A DNA stretch of 64,000 nucleotides from Streptococcus viridans (GCF_900636365.1 NZ_LR134266.1:1253501-1317500), one strand, 5' to 3'; shown: positions 1 through 9,724, counted from the stretch's first letter. Program-made: numbers and translations. The notes: generated by a model not told the origin, from the letters alone.

Positions 1-87
1 GAAGGCTCGTCGTTATAAATCTTGGAAAAATAATTAATTTAAAAAGATATGACTTTCACATACAAAAAGCAAAGCATTTGCAAAGGA

Positions 88-797
88 TTACTTTTTCGGT
101 TTAAAAGTACATTTTTTATAATCAATTACAATATTAGGATCGATATTTGGAAGAAAGACGTTAAATAAAGATCTTTCTTTCGTCACTGCTTGCAAGTGAA
201 CTCCAATCGGAATTACATCAGCCTTGTTTCGATAAATGGGATGAGAAGCCATGCATACCGAACTTTTTTTAAGTTCTTTTACTACCTTCACTTCAAAATG
301 CCACTGGCTGAATTGATTTTCAAAACCTTTTTTCTTAACATCTTTCCCCATATTGCTCCATGCTGTTTGTATAAACAAGGATTTCAAAGCTTTATTAGGA
401 TGACCATGAAGTTCCTCATCACCACCCAAAGAATAGGCAATTAAATGTCCTCGATGAAAAAACTTAATAGCTTTTTTATATTAGGTTTTAATAAATCATT
501 CCAACCTTTTGGTTTTCCAAGTCTACGACGTTTCTTTTTATCACTTGATTCTTTTTGAGTTTTAATAACATTATTATCATTTTTATTGATATAAAAAATA
601 GCACCTTTAGGTCTCTTACCTAGCTCTAGTGAATGCGGAACAATATACCCTGATTCACCCTTACTCATAAAGCGAATTGTTGCGATATTATCATTTACTA
701 CAAAATAATTTGATGCATACTGAACTGAGTATCCAACCAAATCAGTAAGTTGTTCACTAGGAATATGCATCAAATTTAAAATATCTTGATCTGACAT
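88..797 (-). pseudogene. DNA/RNA non-specific endonuclease, frameshifted
   Basis: Two adjacent minus-strand frames (797-441, then 455-88) read as one protein of about 235 residues if one T is added to the T6 run (plus-strand A6 at 457-462). The joined product contains HRGHLIAYSLGG, then FIQTAWSNMGK, then a C-terminal stretch ending in FNVFLPNIDP and IVIDY. This order matches the DRGH-type nuclease family (EndA, streptodornases), where the His of DRGH is the general base and a downstream Asn binds the metal. The first Asp of the motif is His here. As written, translation stops just before the active site, so the gene should be inactive unless slippage restores the frame. The region is AT-rich. 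Family assignment is by motif recognition; the frame break is seen directly. Confidence 0.75.
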
Positions 798-1092
798 CGA
801 AAAACTCTTTCTAAATTTAAAACTTCTACTTTACCTTCACTAAGTCAGTTTTCAACATAAGTAAAACCAATTTTCCAAATTAAGCAAGGCCTAAATTTCA
901 TCTATTTCTGATTTTTTCAAAAAACTTTTCAATCATATTTTCATATAAATCCTTAATTACATCCATGAATTTCAACATAGAAATCCGTCATTATGTTCTA
1001 GCTCTTACCACTTTCAATTCCCTTATAAAATATGCAGAGTAAATGCCCAGATTTATCTTGTTCTTTTTGAGAAGATTGCAATTATTATAATT
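798..1092. other. AT-rich gap without a convincing gene
   Basis: This gap separates the broken nuclease from the membrane protein gene to its right. It is very AT-rich and holds only tiny open frames without good ribosome binding sites, for example a 26-codon frame at 978-898 on the minus strand. I see no clear terminator. It probably contains the promoter of the nuclease gene. Confidence 0.4.
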
Positions 1093-2481
1093 TTACGGAA
1101 GTAACAAATCGACTACTTGTTTATAGAAAGTAAATTTAGTATAAAATTCATTATGATTATAAATCAAAATTAGTATAACTATCAAACTACATAAGAGACT
1201 GTAAATTAACCATTTATATAAAGTTTCAATTTTTTCTAACCGTTTAAATTCTGTTTTGTAGCTATCAGATTCTTTCAAAGTATTAATAAAATGTTTATCT
1301 ATACTGTATAACATATTATAATTATTATCAATATCGTCACACTCTGATTTTATAGACTTAGAATCAAAATTCCATCCTCTTATTGTATTTACTAAAATTA
1401 TACAAATTAAATACAATATTCCAGAATATACTGTTAGTGACATAGCTAACCTTGTATTAAAATTTTTAAAAACAAATGTAGTTAATATTGTTATAATTAG
1501 AACTAAAAATTGCTGAGATAATGTATTAGAAATGTTTTTGATACTAACCAAAATCTCTTTTTGAAGTTTTGAGAAATCTTCTGTTAACTTTTGTTTATCA
1601 GAGATAAACTTTTTTAATTTATCATTGATAAATAAATTATAATTGGATTGTACATCTTTTAAAATATACTGAAAGTCCATATTACTAATTGTATTTTGTC
1701 GCTTGATAAATTCGGAAAAAATATTTCTAAAAATTATCAACTTTTCATAATAAGTTTTATCATCATCAAAAATAAAATCAAATAATTGATTGAGTGTACC
1801 AAATAGATCTATATTATCTATTTCAATACTATTCATTTCTAAAATAGCATTTTTTTCAAAACTTATAATATATTCATTTCTAGATATTTTTCTTTCCGAC
1901 ACTATACTTAGAAAGCCATCAAGTGTATCACTTTTAAATTCATCAAAATTTCTATCTAAAATTATTTTAGGAAGAGCACAAAGCATATTATGATTAAATT
2001 CCGTTTTTGAAATTAAAATATCAGGTATCTGTAAACTTTCTTCACAAATTGAAAAAACGGGCGAATATATATCACTATCTTCTTCTGGAATCCAGATTCT
2101 TATCTTCGTATTCCTATTTTTGAGCCTTTCGAATGTTGTACTTTTTAAAAACTTTTTTTCAAATGTATAAAAGTCATTGCTGTTTCTAAAATATAATGAC
2201 TGGCTCTCTAAAGGAAATTGGTTTTGCTTCATTGTTACAGCAACCCTATTGATTTCCTTAGTTTCTTTACAGGACTCCAATGGGTAATCATTACAAGTTA
2301 TATCCAGTTCATTTATTTTATAACTATTGATCTTTTCCTTAAAACTATCTAACTCTTTCTCTGAAATTTCAAACTCTAAAATGTAGATAAACTTATTTTC
2401 TTTATAATCAATATTAATACGTCCGACAACATCATTGAAAGCGTCAATATATTTAATAAGTTCTTTAATCAATGTAATCAC
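1093..2481 (-). CDS. Membrane-anchored protein of unknown family, partner of the NdpA-like protein
   Basis: 462 residues, family not recognised. About 310 soluble residues rich in Lys, Asn, Ile and Glu are followed by a short coiled-coil-like stretch (about 285-318). Two closely spaced membrane segments follow (about 322-342 and 350-372), then a charged linker, then a third membrane segment (about 421-441). No catalytic motif is visible. It starts with GTG, and the start overlaps the stop of the preceding gene in a GTGA, so the two genes are translationally coupled. It is the last gene of the hsdR-hsdM-hsdS operon. A large soluble domain anchored by C-terminal helices next to a nucleic-acid-binding-like protein suggests a defence accessory module, but that is inference from context only. 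Confidence 0.7.
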   Translation of the reverse strand: MITLIKELIKYIDAFNDVVGRINIDYKENKFIYILEFEISEKELDSFKEKINSYKINELDITCNDYPLESCKETKEINRVAVTMKQNQFPLESQSLYFRNSNDFYTFEKKFLKSTTFERLKNRNTKIRIWIPEEDSDIYSPVFSICEESLQIPDILISKTEFNHNMLCALPKIILDRNFDEFKSDTLDGFLSIVSERKISRNEYIISFEKNAILEMNSIEIDNIDLFGTLNQLFDFIFDDDKTYYEKLIIFRNIFSEFIKRQNTISNMDFQYILKDVQSNYNLFINDKLKKFISDKQKLTEDFSKLQKEILVSIKNISNTLSQQFLVLIITILTTFVFKNFNTRLAMSLTVYSGILYLICIILVNTIRGWNFDSKSIKSECDDIDNNYNMLYSIDKHFINTLKESDSYKTEFKRLEKIETLYKWLIYSLLCSLIVILILIYNHNEFYTKFTFYKQVVDLLLP

Positions 2482-3545
2482 CTCTCAATCAGAGTAATTA
2501 CTTCTTTGTTAATTTTTAAAACGTAAAAACCGTCGTCGTCATCATCCCAATAAACATCTCTATGACTCTCTAGACTTTTAAGAAAGCTTATTTTAATTTG
2601 TTGTTCATCTCCCTGAGCTACATATGTTACTTTAGGTGGACGATATAACTTTGCAACGAAACTAGCTACAACAGTGTTATTTTTTCTTTTCGCTAAATCA
2701 TATGCTTCCTGTGATAATTTTTCTATATCTGTTTCTCTATTTTCTATATTAAAGTCTAATACATCACTAACCTCTTGAATCAGCCCTTCAAATGATGTAT
2801 CTCTTCTCTGAGATAAAAAACTTGTTAACTTTTCTTTTACAATTTCTGGACTCACTTCAGACTTTATGTATGGTTTAACGATAGTTTCAATCGCTTGTAT
2901 AGCCATTCTAGCTGCTGAATCTTCATCATCTATAACGTTGTCACTATCCAAAAATACTTTGAAGTAATACCCCGATATATTATCATCGGTTCTATCCAAT
3001 ACTCTTGAGTGAATATTTGTTCTTTCTGAATTTGGCTCCTCTCTATTATCTTTAAATTGGATTGTATTATCTTTGTAGATTACAGTAGCCTTTTGAAGTC
3101 TGGATTTCTTATCTGGAAGAATCTTATCCAATGTCCTTAATGTATTTTCATCAGAAACTTGAATAGCCGTTCCTGTCTCCATCTTAACAAGAAAAAGAAT
3201 TTCTCTATTGTCAATTTCAGTTGTAAGTACGACTAAATAAAAATCATTTTGAAATCTACGTCCAATTGATTCTTGAAACTTACCTGCAATTTCTTCTGAA
3301 TTTCTATCGAAATTTTCTTCATTTTCAAAAATCTCTGATACATTTGTTACTATCTGTGAAGAAGGTCTCTTAAATCTGAAGTTCTTAGCATATTTATCAT
3401 CAATACATTTAATTATTCTAGAATCTAAATCTTCTACAATTTTACTGAATTCTTCAAAAGAATCGTCAAAAATTATACCCGGTGAATAATACGGTTCTCC
3501 GTATTGGTCTTTAGAAAAATGAAATAACCTTAGTCTCTTTTCCAT
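2478..3545 (-). CDS. NdpA/YejK-like nucleoid-associated family protein
   Basis: 355 residues. The middle section has the layout of the 37-kDa nucleoid-associated protein family: an IAGKFQESIG-like helix, a strand pair reading YLVVLTTEI and ILFLVKMETG, the run LPDKKSRLQKATVIY, then VLDR and YYFKVFLDSDN. I recognise the family from this order of motifs and could not run a profile search. The protein is acidic, with a DDDDD patch near the C-terminus. It starts 18 bp after hsdS and overlaps the next gene by 4 bp, so it is almost certainly co-transcribed with the restriction-modification genes. Its role there is unknown; nucleic-acid binding is inferred from the family. A KwaB-like (DUF4868) protein is an alternative to test, because Kiwa also pairs a soluble DNA-binding protein with a membrane protein. 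Confidence 0.6.
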   Translation of the reverse strand: MEKRLRLFHFSKDQYGEPYYSPGIIFDDSFEEFSKIVEDLDSRIIKCIDDKYAKNFRFKRPSSQIVTNVSEIFENEENFDRNSEEIAGKFQESIGRRFQNDFYLVVLTTEIDNREILFLVKMETGTAIQVSDENTLRTLDKILPDKKSRLQKATVIYKDNTIQFKDNREEPNSERTNIHSRVLDRTDDNISGYYFKVFLDSDNVIDDEDSAARMAIQAIETIVKPYIKSEVSPEIVKEKLTSFLSQRRDTSFEGLIQEVSDVLDFNIENRETDIEKLSQEAYDLAKRKNNTVVASFVAKLYRPPKVTYVAQGDEQQIKISFLKSLESHRDVYWDDDDDGFYVLKINKEVITLIER

Positions 3546-3563
3546 ATCTTTATCTCCTAAACA

Positions 3564-4871
3564 TTAGATTATAACCTGTCCATTCATCAGCATTGGCAAG
3601 AGCCAGTCGCGAAGTTGGGTGAGTTCTTGATTTTGTTTTAATAATAATTGTATTTTTCTATCTACCGAAGATGCGTAATCAAAAAATTGTTCCATTAAAC
3701 TAATTGGTGGTTGCGCAATGTGATAGTTAGTAACAAAGGAATCAAACAATAAGTTTTTTATCCCACTTGTCTTTCCTTCCCAACTAAATAGAACACCATT
3801 GTCATATAGATTTTTCCATTCATATACAAAGTTATAGAAGGTTTCCTGTTCTTTTAGTGAAACCGCCTTACAGAAATTTGAGCAGATTAAAGGTAAATCA
3901 AATCGATTTAATACATTTTCACTGATACCTACTATACGACCTGTAGATTGAGTGGGACTTCCTCCAGATATTTCAATAACAATATCAAAATCTGTCAACA
4001 GTTTATTTTTGTTCTTTTCTAGGATAAATCGTGTTGGCATATCTGTTTTCCCATTTCCTGACAAGCCATTTATATCAGCACCACGAATACAATCAACCTC
4101 TAATGTATAATTTCCTTGACTAGTCTCTTTCCCCCAATCTCCCGTTTTATTGTCTGAAATCCAGCTTGAAAATGTGGTCACTCCCCACCCCTCTGGGATT
4201 TCGCGTTTAAGTTCTGGGTTATAGACCATCTTTCCGCCTGATGTTTTGTAGGGTTTGCCATTCTGGTCTGGGAAATCAAACTGCACAAACCAGTAGTCAT
4301 AGAGGGTCTTGGCCATGGCTTCCAGCTCTTTGTTGATTTGGGTGTTGATTTTCAGTTTTTTATCAATTGATTTTAAAACAGAAATCAATTTTCTTTGATT
4401 ATCTAATGATGGTAATGTTATTTTTACAGTTTTTAAAAAATCTATAGTTAAAGCTTTTTGTACCGCCCCAATGTTGTTATATTTGATTGTTTTTTGAAAT
4501 AAGTCAGATTTAAAAAAATAGTAAAGGTAATCTACGTCAATTATGTCAAAATTTATATTTCTTAACCAAATTAAATTTCCATCTTTAAAATAAAAATTCG
4601 GATCCTTTACAACCAAAATCTCACCTATCGTCCCTACAGCTGTGATAAGTACATCATTCTCTTGAGGGACCGGAAACTTTGATTTTATTTCAGAGTACTT
4701 TTCTAAAGAAATAAATAATTGTTCGGAAATGTTTTTACCACTTGAAATTTCAATCACTTCTTTACTTCTATAAAATGGTACTCCATGCTGAACATAATCA
4801 GATAAATGTACTCTTTTACTTGAACCAACGATACATAGTTGTTCTAAAGTATAGGTTTTAAACTCACTCAT
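3564..4871 (-). CDS. hsdS: Type I restriction-modification specificity subunit HsdS
   Basis: 435 residues, usual length. It carries two target recognition domains (about 1-165 and 225-375), each followed by a conserved helical spacer. The central spacer contains LEAMAKTLYDYWFVQFDFP, and the C-terminal one ends in LTQLRDWLLPMLMNGQ. The subunit directs the HsdM2S methylase and the HsdR nuclease to a bipartite DNA site. Its start overlaps the hsdM stop by 8 bp. The recognition domains are strongly AT-rich, while the DNA for the spacers resembles hsdM and hsdR, which suggests past exchange of recognition domains. There is no second hsdS or recombinase nearby, so phase-variable shuffling is not indicated within this window. 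Confidence 0.93.
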   Translation of the reverse strand: MSEFKTYTLEQLCIVGSSKRVHLSDYVQHGVPFYRSKEVIEISSGKNISEQLFISLEKYSEIKSKFPVPQENDVLITAVGTIGEILVVKDPNFYFKDGNLIWLRNINFDIIDVDYLYYFFKSDLFQKTIKYNNIGAVQKALTIDFLKTVKITLPSLDNQRKLISVLKSIDKKLKINTQINKELEAMAKTLYDYWFVQFDFPDQNGKPYKTSGGKMVYNPELKREIPEGWGVTTFSSWISDNKTGDWGKETSQGNYTLEVDCIRGADINGLSGNGKTDMPTRFILEKNKNKLLTDFDIVIEISGGSPTQSTGRIVGISENVLNRFDLPLICSNFCKAVSLKEQETFYNFVYEWKNLYDNGVLFSWEGKTSGIKNLLFDSFVTNYHIAQPPISLMEQFFDYASSVDRKIQLLLKQNQELTQLRDWLLPMLMNGQVII

Positions 4872-6468
4872 ACTTCAACCCCTTCATTTGCTCTTCAATC
4901 TCCTGCTCCAGTGCATGTGATTGCTGGAAGAGGTCTGAGAGTTTGCTTTGAAAGGCGGTCATCTTTTCTTCAAACTCTTCTGCTGAGATATCTACATAGT
5001 CGATCTTGATGTCAAAGTATTGACCTGCGCTGAGAGAGTAGTTTTTCTCCTTGATGTCCTCATAAGAGACAGTAACAGAAAAGTCCTCGACGGCTTCTTT
5101 CTTGATAAAGGTCTCGACGATTTTCTGTTCTTCCTCAGGAGAGAGTACAGTCTTTTGGTTCTTGCCTTCCTTGACCTTGGTTCCTAGGTTTGATGCATCG
5201 ATGAGGACGACATCGCCCTTGTTTTTCTTATCGATAAAGAGGATAGAGACATTGGTACCTGTCGTCGCAAAGATATTGGACGGCATAGAGACAACACCAG
5301 CCAGCATTTGATTATCCACCAAGTGTTGACGAATGGTCTTGTCAATCCCTGACTGGGCTGTGATAAACCCTGTAGGTAAGACAACAGCCGCTTGACCGTC
5401 TGGCTTCAAGGAGTAGATAATATGCTGAACAAAGAGCTCATAAATCGCCATCTTGTCCTTAGACTTGGCTGGAACCTTTGGCACACCTGCAAAGAAACGC
5501 TCACTGGCTTCCGGCAAGGTCTCCACTTGGTCACGCCACTCTGAAAAGTCCAGCTTGAAAGGAGGGTTCGACACGATATAGTCCATCTTTTCAGGATGAC
5601 GATTCCGCAAAATGGTATTTCCTTCAACGATATTATGGATGGAGTGTTGCAGTCCATTCAAGATCAGATTAAGACGGAGGAGATTAGACGATTTTTGCGA
5701 GATATCCTGGCTATAAACTGTAGTTTTTTCCACACCAATACGACTAGCCAGATTCATAAGCAAGGTACCCGAACCTGCTGATGGGTCATAGATACGCACG
5801 TTTGACGGCTGGTCATTTCCCACCAAGATATCGGCGATAATCTTGGCTACTGAGTGAGGTGTGTAGTACTCAGCATAGGTCCCCCCACCGTCTTTGTTGT
5901 AGTCCTTGATCATGTACTCAAAGAGGGTAGAGAAAAAGTCGAAACCTTGGGAAAAAATAGCTTCATCAAACTTGACGCGTGCAAGCAGATTGATGATGGA
6001 TTTTGCCACCTCGTTGCGCTTACTGCTATCTGAGATGTTATCGGTAATCAGGCGCTCAGTAAAGAGACGAACAGTTGTATCGCCGTCTGTATGCACAGAG
6101 AAGATATCATTATTGTCAATGGCGATTTGGTTGAGGGTATTCTCAAAAATCTCGTAAAAAGTTGGTTCATTTTGCTGACGGTGGAGGGTCTCGATCAACT
6201 GGTCTGGCTTGAGCCAAGCCGTGCTAGTACCGATATCCTCCAAGAGCCAGTCGTAGTCTTCCTCACTCATAGACAATAAGTTTTCATAGGTGTTAGACTC
6301 ATCTAGGACCTTGGCTTGATACAAAAACTTGTCGTTTAAAAATTTATAGAGGAAAGACTGTGTGAGGAGTTTGTACTCACCCGCTTCTCCTCCTAGTCCC
6401 GCGTGAGTAAAGACAGCTTTCAAATCATCTACCAAGCCTTGGACTTGGACTTTGTATGTTTCATTCAT
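4864..6468 (-). CDS. hsdM: Type I restriction-modification DNA methyltransferase subunit HsdM
   Basis: 534 residues. It has an N-terminal helical HsdM domain, then an N6-adenine methyltransferase domain with the S-adenosylmethionine motif DPSAGSGTLL at about 228-237 and the catalytic NPPF at 301-304. YAEYYTP at about 198-204 is the usual entry to this domain. It methylates adenine in the site chosen by HsdS and so protects host DNA. Its ATG shares one base with the hsdR stop (TAATG), so translation is coupled. The sequence appears intact and of normal length. Confidence 0.95.
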   Translation of the reverse strand: MNETYKVQVQGLVDDLKAVFTHAGLGGEAGEYKLLTQSFLYKFLNDKFLYQAKVLDESNTYENLLSMSEEDYDWLLEDIGTSTAWLKPDQLIETLHRQQNEPTFYEIFENTLNQIAIDNNDIFSVHTDGDTTVRLFTERLITDNISDSSKRNEVAKSIINLLARVKFDEAIFSQGFDFFSTLFEYMIKDYNKDGGGTYAEYYTPHSVAKIIADILVGNDQPSNVRIYDPSAGSGTLLMNLASRIGVEKTTVYSQDISQKSSNLLRLNLILNGLQHSIHNIVEGNTILRNRHPEKMDYIVSNPPFKLDFSEWRDQVETLPEASERFFAGVPKVPAKSKDKMAIYELFVQHIIYSLKPDGQAAVVLPTGFITAQSGIDKTIRQHLVDNQMLAGVVSMPSNIFATTGTNVSILFIDKKNKGDVVLIDASNLGTKVKEGKNQKTVLSPEEEQKIVETFIKKEAVEDFSVTVSYEDIKEKNYSLSAGQYFDIKIDYVDISAEEFEEKMTAFQSKLSDLFQQSHALEQEIEEQMKGLKYE

Positions 6469-9400
6469 TAGTGTTGGTATTCCTCTTCATATCCTTCAAA
6501 TAGTGACTCGACGATATAGTTAAAATCTTCTCTTGTCAAAGCACTTGCAGATTGGTTGGTTTTCATTTCAATCCGAGCTTCTTCTCGAATCATTTTCTTG
6601 AGAAAGTCCTCGTTATCGAGCACTCCTTGGTTTTGACCGATTTTACGGTCCAGTCTAACTTTAGAACCCTTGATGACATGGTAAATAGCAGGATAATCAC
6701 TGACCATAGTCGAGTTAGTCACGTGTTTGTAGGAACGAGCTGCCATCTCATCTCCGTTAAAGTTCATGGTCAAGCGTCTCATACGAGTATGATAATCCTC
6801 TACGGACTTAAAGAGTTCTTCATAGTCTTTTTGGGTTTCTTTGATATTCTCCATGGTAAAGCCTTCTTGGCCATGGATCAGGTGTTTTTTCATGATACGT
6901 TGGAATTCTTCGTAGAGAGAGACCCACTCAGGATCCTTTTCATCACGTTGTTTTTTAATGCCGCTTGCCACTCTTCGTTTCAAATCTTCTAGATCATTGG
7001 CTGCTAGACGAAGTTCTTCTTCTGCAATCTTAACAAAACTAAAGCTAGTCTCAGACATGGCAAGATTTAAGAGCGTCCGACTGGAGAAGTCATCTGGTTT
7101 ATCTATCAGAGACAGTGTCAGCATCCGTCTAGAGAGGATATTGAGCAGGGTTGCAATCTGGGCAATGTCAATCTGCTGGAGCAGGTGGTCGTAGCCGAGG
7201 AGACGAGCGATATTGTAGTACTGCTTGATAGACTCCAAGGCCTTGCGAAGATCAATTAACTGCTTCTTATCCTTGATATCATTGATAGCTTGGGAGAAGT
7301 ATTCTAGATTGTCCGTTGGATAGTCGATGAGGATATGCTCAGTCTTGCTCAACTCTTGAGAAATCTCATCTGCTGACACAAAGAGGGAGCCAAAAACATC
7401 CTCACCGTTTTCTCCTGTTAGCGCCGTATCATACTCTTGATTGAGTTCTTCCAGATAGGCACGATTGGTCTTGTCAAACTCCTTGGAAATATCCGCAAAG
7501 TCAATGACATAGCCAAAGAGGTAGTCCTTGTAAGGACGATTGACACGGGTTAGAGTCTGTAAAAGATTGTGAGCCTTGATCTTGCGCCCTAGATAGAGGC
7601 GCTTGAGACGAGGTGCATCAAAACCTGTCAGGAGCATAGAATAGACGATGATAAGGTCAATTTTACCTTCCTTGTAGGCATCTACCTTGTCCTTCTTCTC
7701 TTCCTTGTCTCCCTCATCATGGAGGATGAGAGCGGAAGTCAAGGTGGTTGAGCCAGCTTTGCGTCGTTCTTCTAATTGCTTTTCAAGCTCACGCGCTTGC
7801 TTGGACGAGTCACAGACAATCATGCCACCGATGGTCTGGTCATCAAATACCAAATCACGCGCACGATTAAAGTCCTCGATGATAAAGTCTAGCATAGGCT
7901 CCACATAGTGAGGATGGGCAAAGATATCTTCCTTGGACAGGTCGCCACGTTGGATTTCTTCGTTGATGGTTCTGAGATTGTCCTTATAGGAGGTCTCGAT
8001 ATCTTCTCTCATCAGGCGTAGGGTAAAGCCGTCATCGATAGACTGGTTGTAATAGTATTTGTGGATGTAATCCCCAAAGATATCACGCGTGGTCGCATGA
8101 CTTTCCTTGGTCTTCCCATCTTTCTTGTATGTGATCAAGGGGGTTCCAGTCAAGGCAATCTTAATGGCCTTGGTATCTGCCTGATAGAGATTTGGCAGGT
8201 AGGAACCTCGTTCATTGTAAGAACGGTGGGCTTCATCGATAAAGTAGACATTTTGACGATTGAGGTCATAGCCAGAGCGGTCTGTCAGATCCGAATCATC
8301 CTTGAACTTCTGGATATTGACCACTGCGACATCATAGCCGTCTTGTTTTTGATTGAGTTCTTGTGGGTTATTGATGCGCTTAACCTTGAGGCCTCGTTTG
8401 GTGAATTCCTTAAAGGCCTGGTCTGCCAAGTCCAAACGATCGACGACAAAGTAAAACTGAGGAACGATTCCCTCTTTTGAGAAATAATTGGTCAGATAGC
8501 GGATATTAAAGAAAGCCAAGGCAGTCTTACCTGAACCTTGGGTATGCCAGATAACCCCTTTCTTGACACCTTTTGAGATTGTTTCTTCGATAGCACGTGT
8601 TGCAAAATACTGCGGATAGCGCATGACGTGCTTCTGCAATTGCATCTGTCCATCCTTGCTTTCTTCTTCGACATAGACAAGACCAAAACGAAGCATAAAG
8701 AGCAAGCGTTCCTTCTGGTACAAAGAAGACAGAAAGGCATTGCAAGGTGTATCAGGGTTTAGGTTTGTTGTAAACTCTGGCTGGGACTTGAGGGCAAAGC
8801 GCTTCATGTCTTCTAGGACAAAGTCGATTTGGTCCTCGGTTAGAGGGGAAAGGGAATGAAGGAAATCTTCTACTCTTTCTTCCTTGAAGGCATTAAATTT
8901 GGTTTTTGAATAGGCGTTTGAACCGTAATAAGAACCCTGTTTTTGCTGACCTTGTCCACTGATATACGCTAAGTTATCAGATAAGGATATCAACTGGGTT
9001 ATATTGTTAAAACGACGGAACTTACGGTTTTCAAAACGGTATCTGGTTCTGTCCTGCTCTGACTGAATTCCAGTCTTGCCATCACGAATCGCATTGGGCT
9101 GTTTCACTTCGATATAAGAAAGAGGCAGACCATTGACAAAAATAACGATATCCGGACGAAATTCATCCTGACCATTTTGACAAGTAACTTCAAGCGCCAG
9201 ATGGAAGGTATTGGCTTCAGGATGCTCCCAGTCAATATAAATGGCATCTTCCTGACCTTGCAGACGTTTAAAGAAAGAACGTCCCAAATCGTTTTGATCT
9301 AGTTCCAACTTGATATTGGCTAGTTCTCTCTCAAAGTCATCCTCTGACAAGTAGTTGTTAAATTTTAAAAATTGTTTCTTAAAAACAGATACAAGAATGT

Positions 9401-9530
9401 TGGTATCTAGATCTCTTTCTGCAATCTCTTTTCCATTGCGAGGAAGATAGGTATAGCCCATACGCATGAAATGCAGAGCTGCTGGTATTTGTACCCTGGT
9501 TAGTTCAGAAAACTCTTTTTGTCTTTTCAT
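6468..9530 (-). CDS. hsdR: Type I restriction endonuclease/translocase subunit HsdR
   Basis: 1020 residues. The N-terminal PD-(D/E)XK nuclease is visible as RPDIVIF (126-131) with the catalytic EVK at 141-143. A superfamily 2 motor follows, with Walker A in HTQGSGKTALAF, the DEAH box in FIDEAHRSYNERG, ALTGTPL as motif III, and a second RecA-like lobe ending near QTLTRVNRPYKD. It cleaves unmethylated foreign DNA after ATP-driven translocation. It is the first gene of the operon, read from an extended -10 promoter about 100 bp upstream. No frameshift or missing motif is visible, so the system looks functional. Confidence 0.95.
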   Translation of the reverse strand: MKRQKEFSELTRVQIPAALHFMRMGYTYLPRNGKEIAERDLDTNILVSVFKKQFLKFNNYLSEDDFERELANIKLELDQNDLGRSFFKRLQGQEDAIYIDWEHPEANTFHLALEVTCQNGQDEFRPDIVIFVNGLPLSYIEVKQPNAIRDGKTGIQSEQDRTRYRFENRKFRRFNNITQLISLSDNLAYISGQGQQKQGSYYGSNAYSKTKFNAFKEERVEDFLHSLSPLTEDQIDFVLEDMKRFALKSQPEFTTNLNPDTPCNAFLSSLYQKERLLFMLRFGLVYVEEESKDGQMQLQKHVMRYPQYFATRAIEETISKGVKKGVIWHTQGSGKTALAFFNIRYLTNYFSKEGIVPQFYFVVDRLDLADQAFKEFTKRGLKVKRINNPQELNQKQDGYDVAVVNIQKFKDDSDLTDRSGYDLNRQNVYFIDEAHRSYNERGSYLPNLYQADTKAIKIALTGTPLITYKKDGKTKESHATTRDIFGDYIHKYYYNQSIDDGFTLRLMREDIETSYKDNLRTINEEIQRGDLSKEDIFAHPHYVEPMLDFIIEDFNRARDLVFDDQTIGGMIVCDSSKQARELEKQLEERRKAGSTTLTSALILHDEGDKEEKKDKVDAYKEGKIDLIIVYSMLLTGFDAPRLKRLYLGRKIKAHNLLQTLTRVNRPYKDYLFGYVIDFADISKEFDKTNRAYLEELNQEYDTALTGENGEDVFGSLFVSADEISQELSKTEHILIDYPTDNLEYFSQAINDIKDKKQLIDLRKALESIKQYYNIARLLGYDHLLQQIDIAQIATLLNILSRRMLTLSLIDKPDDFSSRTLLNLAMSETSFSFVKIAEEELRLAANDLEDLKRRVASGIKKQRDEKDPEWVSLYEEFQRIMKKHLIHGQEGFTMENIKETQKDYEELFKSVEDYHTRMRRLTMNFNGDEMAARSYKHVTNSTMVSDYPAIYHVIKGSKVRLDRKIGQNQGVLDNEDFLKKMIREEARIEMKTNQSASALTREDFNYIVESLFEGYEEEYQH

Positions 9531-9635
9531 ATCATCATCCTATTTAAGCTGTGCTGCTCCGATCTTTCAATCTCAAGTTCTGGAGTTGCTTCTGCCTTCA
9601 TCCCTCTATCCTTTTCCTGTACATAATCTCCTATT

Positions 9636-9644
9636 ATTATAGCA
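9636..9644 (-). promoter_or_regulatory. Extended -10 promoter of the hsd operon
   Basis: On the minus strand the sequence reads TGCTATAAT, a perfect -10 hexamer (9641-9636) with the TG extension. No good -35 box is evident, which is usual for extended -10 promoters. It lies about 105 bp upstream of the hsdR start. Confidence 0.6.
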
Positions 9645-9703
9645 TGTTTGGGAAAGAAATTAACGCTTTCAAAGCATTTTGTTATCTTCCTATTAAAAAG
9701 TAC

Positions 9704-9724
9704 AAAAAACAGGCCTAAGCCTGC
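9704..9724 (-). terminator. Terminator of the immunity-like cluster
   Basis: On the minus strand CAGGC-TTAG-GCCTG is followed by TTTTTT. It lies about 130 bp past the last gene of the small-gene cluster and just upstream of the hsdR promoter. Confidence 0.65.

Noticed and set aside
1..37. Possible C-terminal tail of a plus-strand gene (KARRYKSWKNN then stop)
   Set aside because: Only eleven codons are visible, other frames are equally open, and no family can be recognised. It may be real but cannot be supported from the window.
898..978. Minus-strand 26-codon frame beginning MLKFMDVIKDLYE, amphipathic
   Set aside because: It has no ribosome binding site or clear promoter, and such frames are frequent in AT-rich DNA.
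3564..4871. Phase-variable inverting hsdS locus
   Set aside because: There is a single hsdS, with no silent cassette, inverted repeats or recombinase gene in the window.
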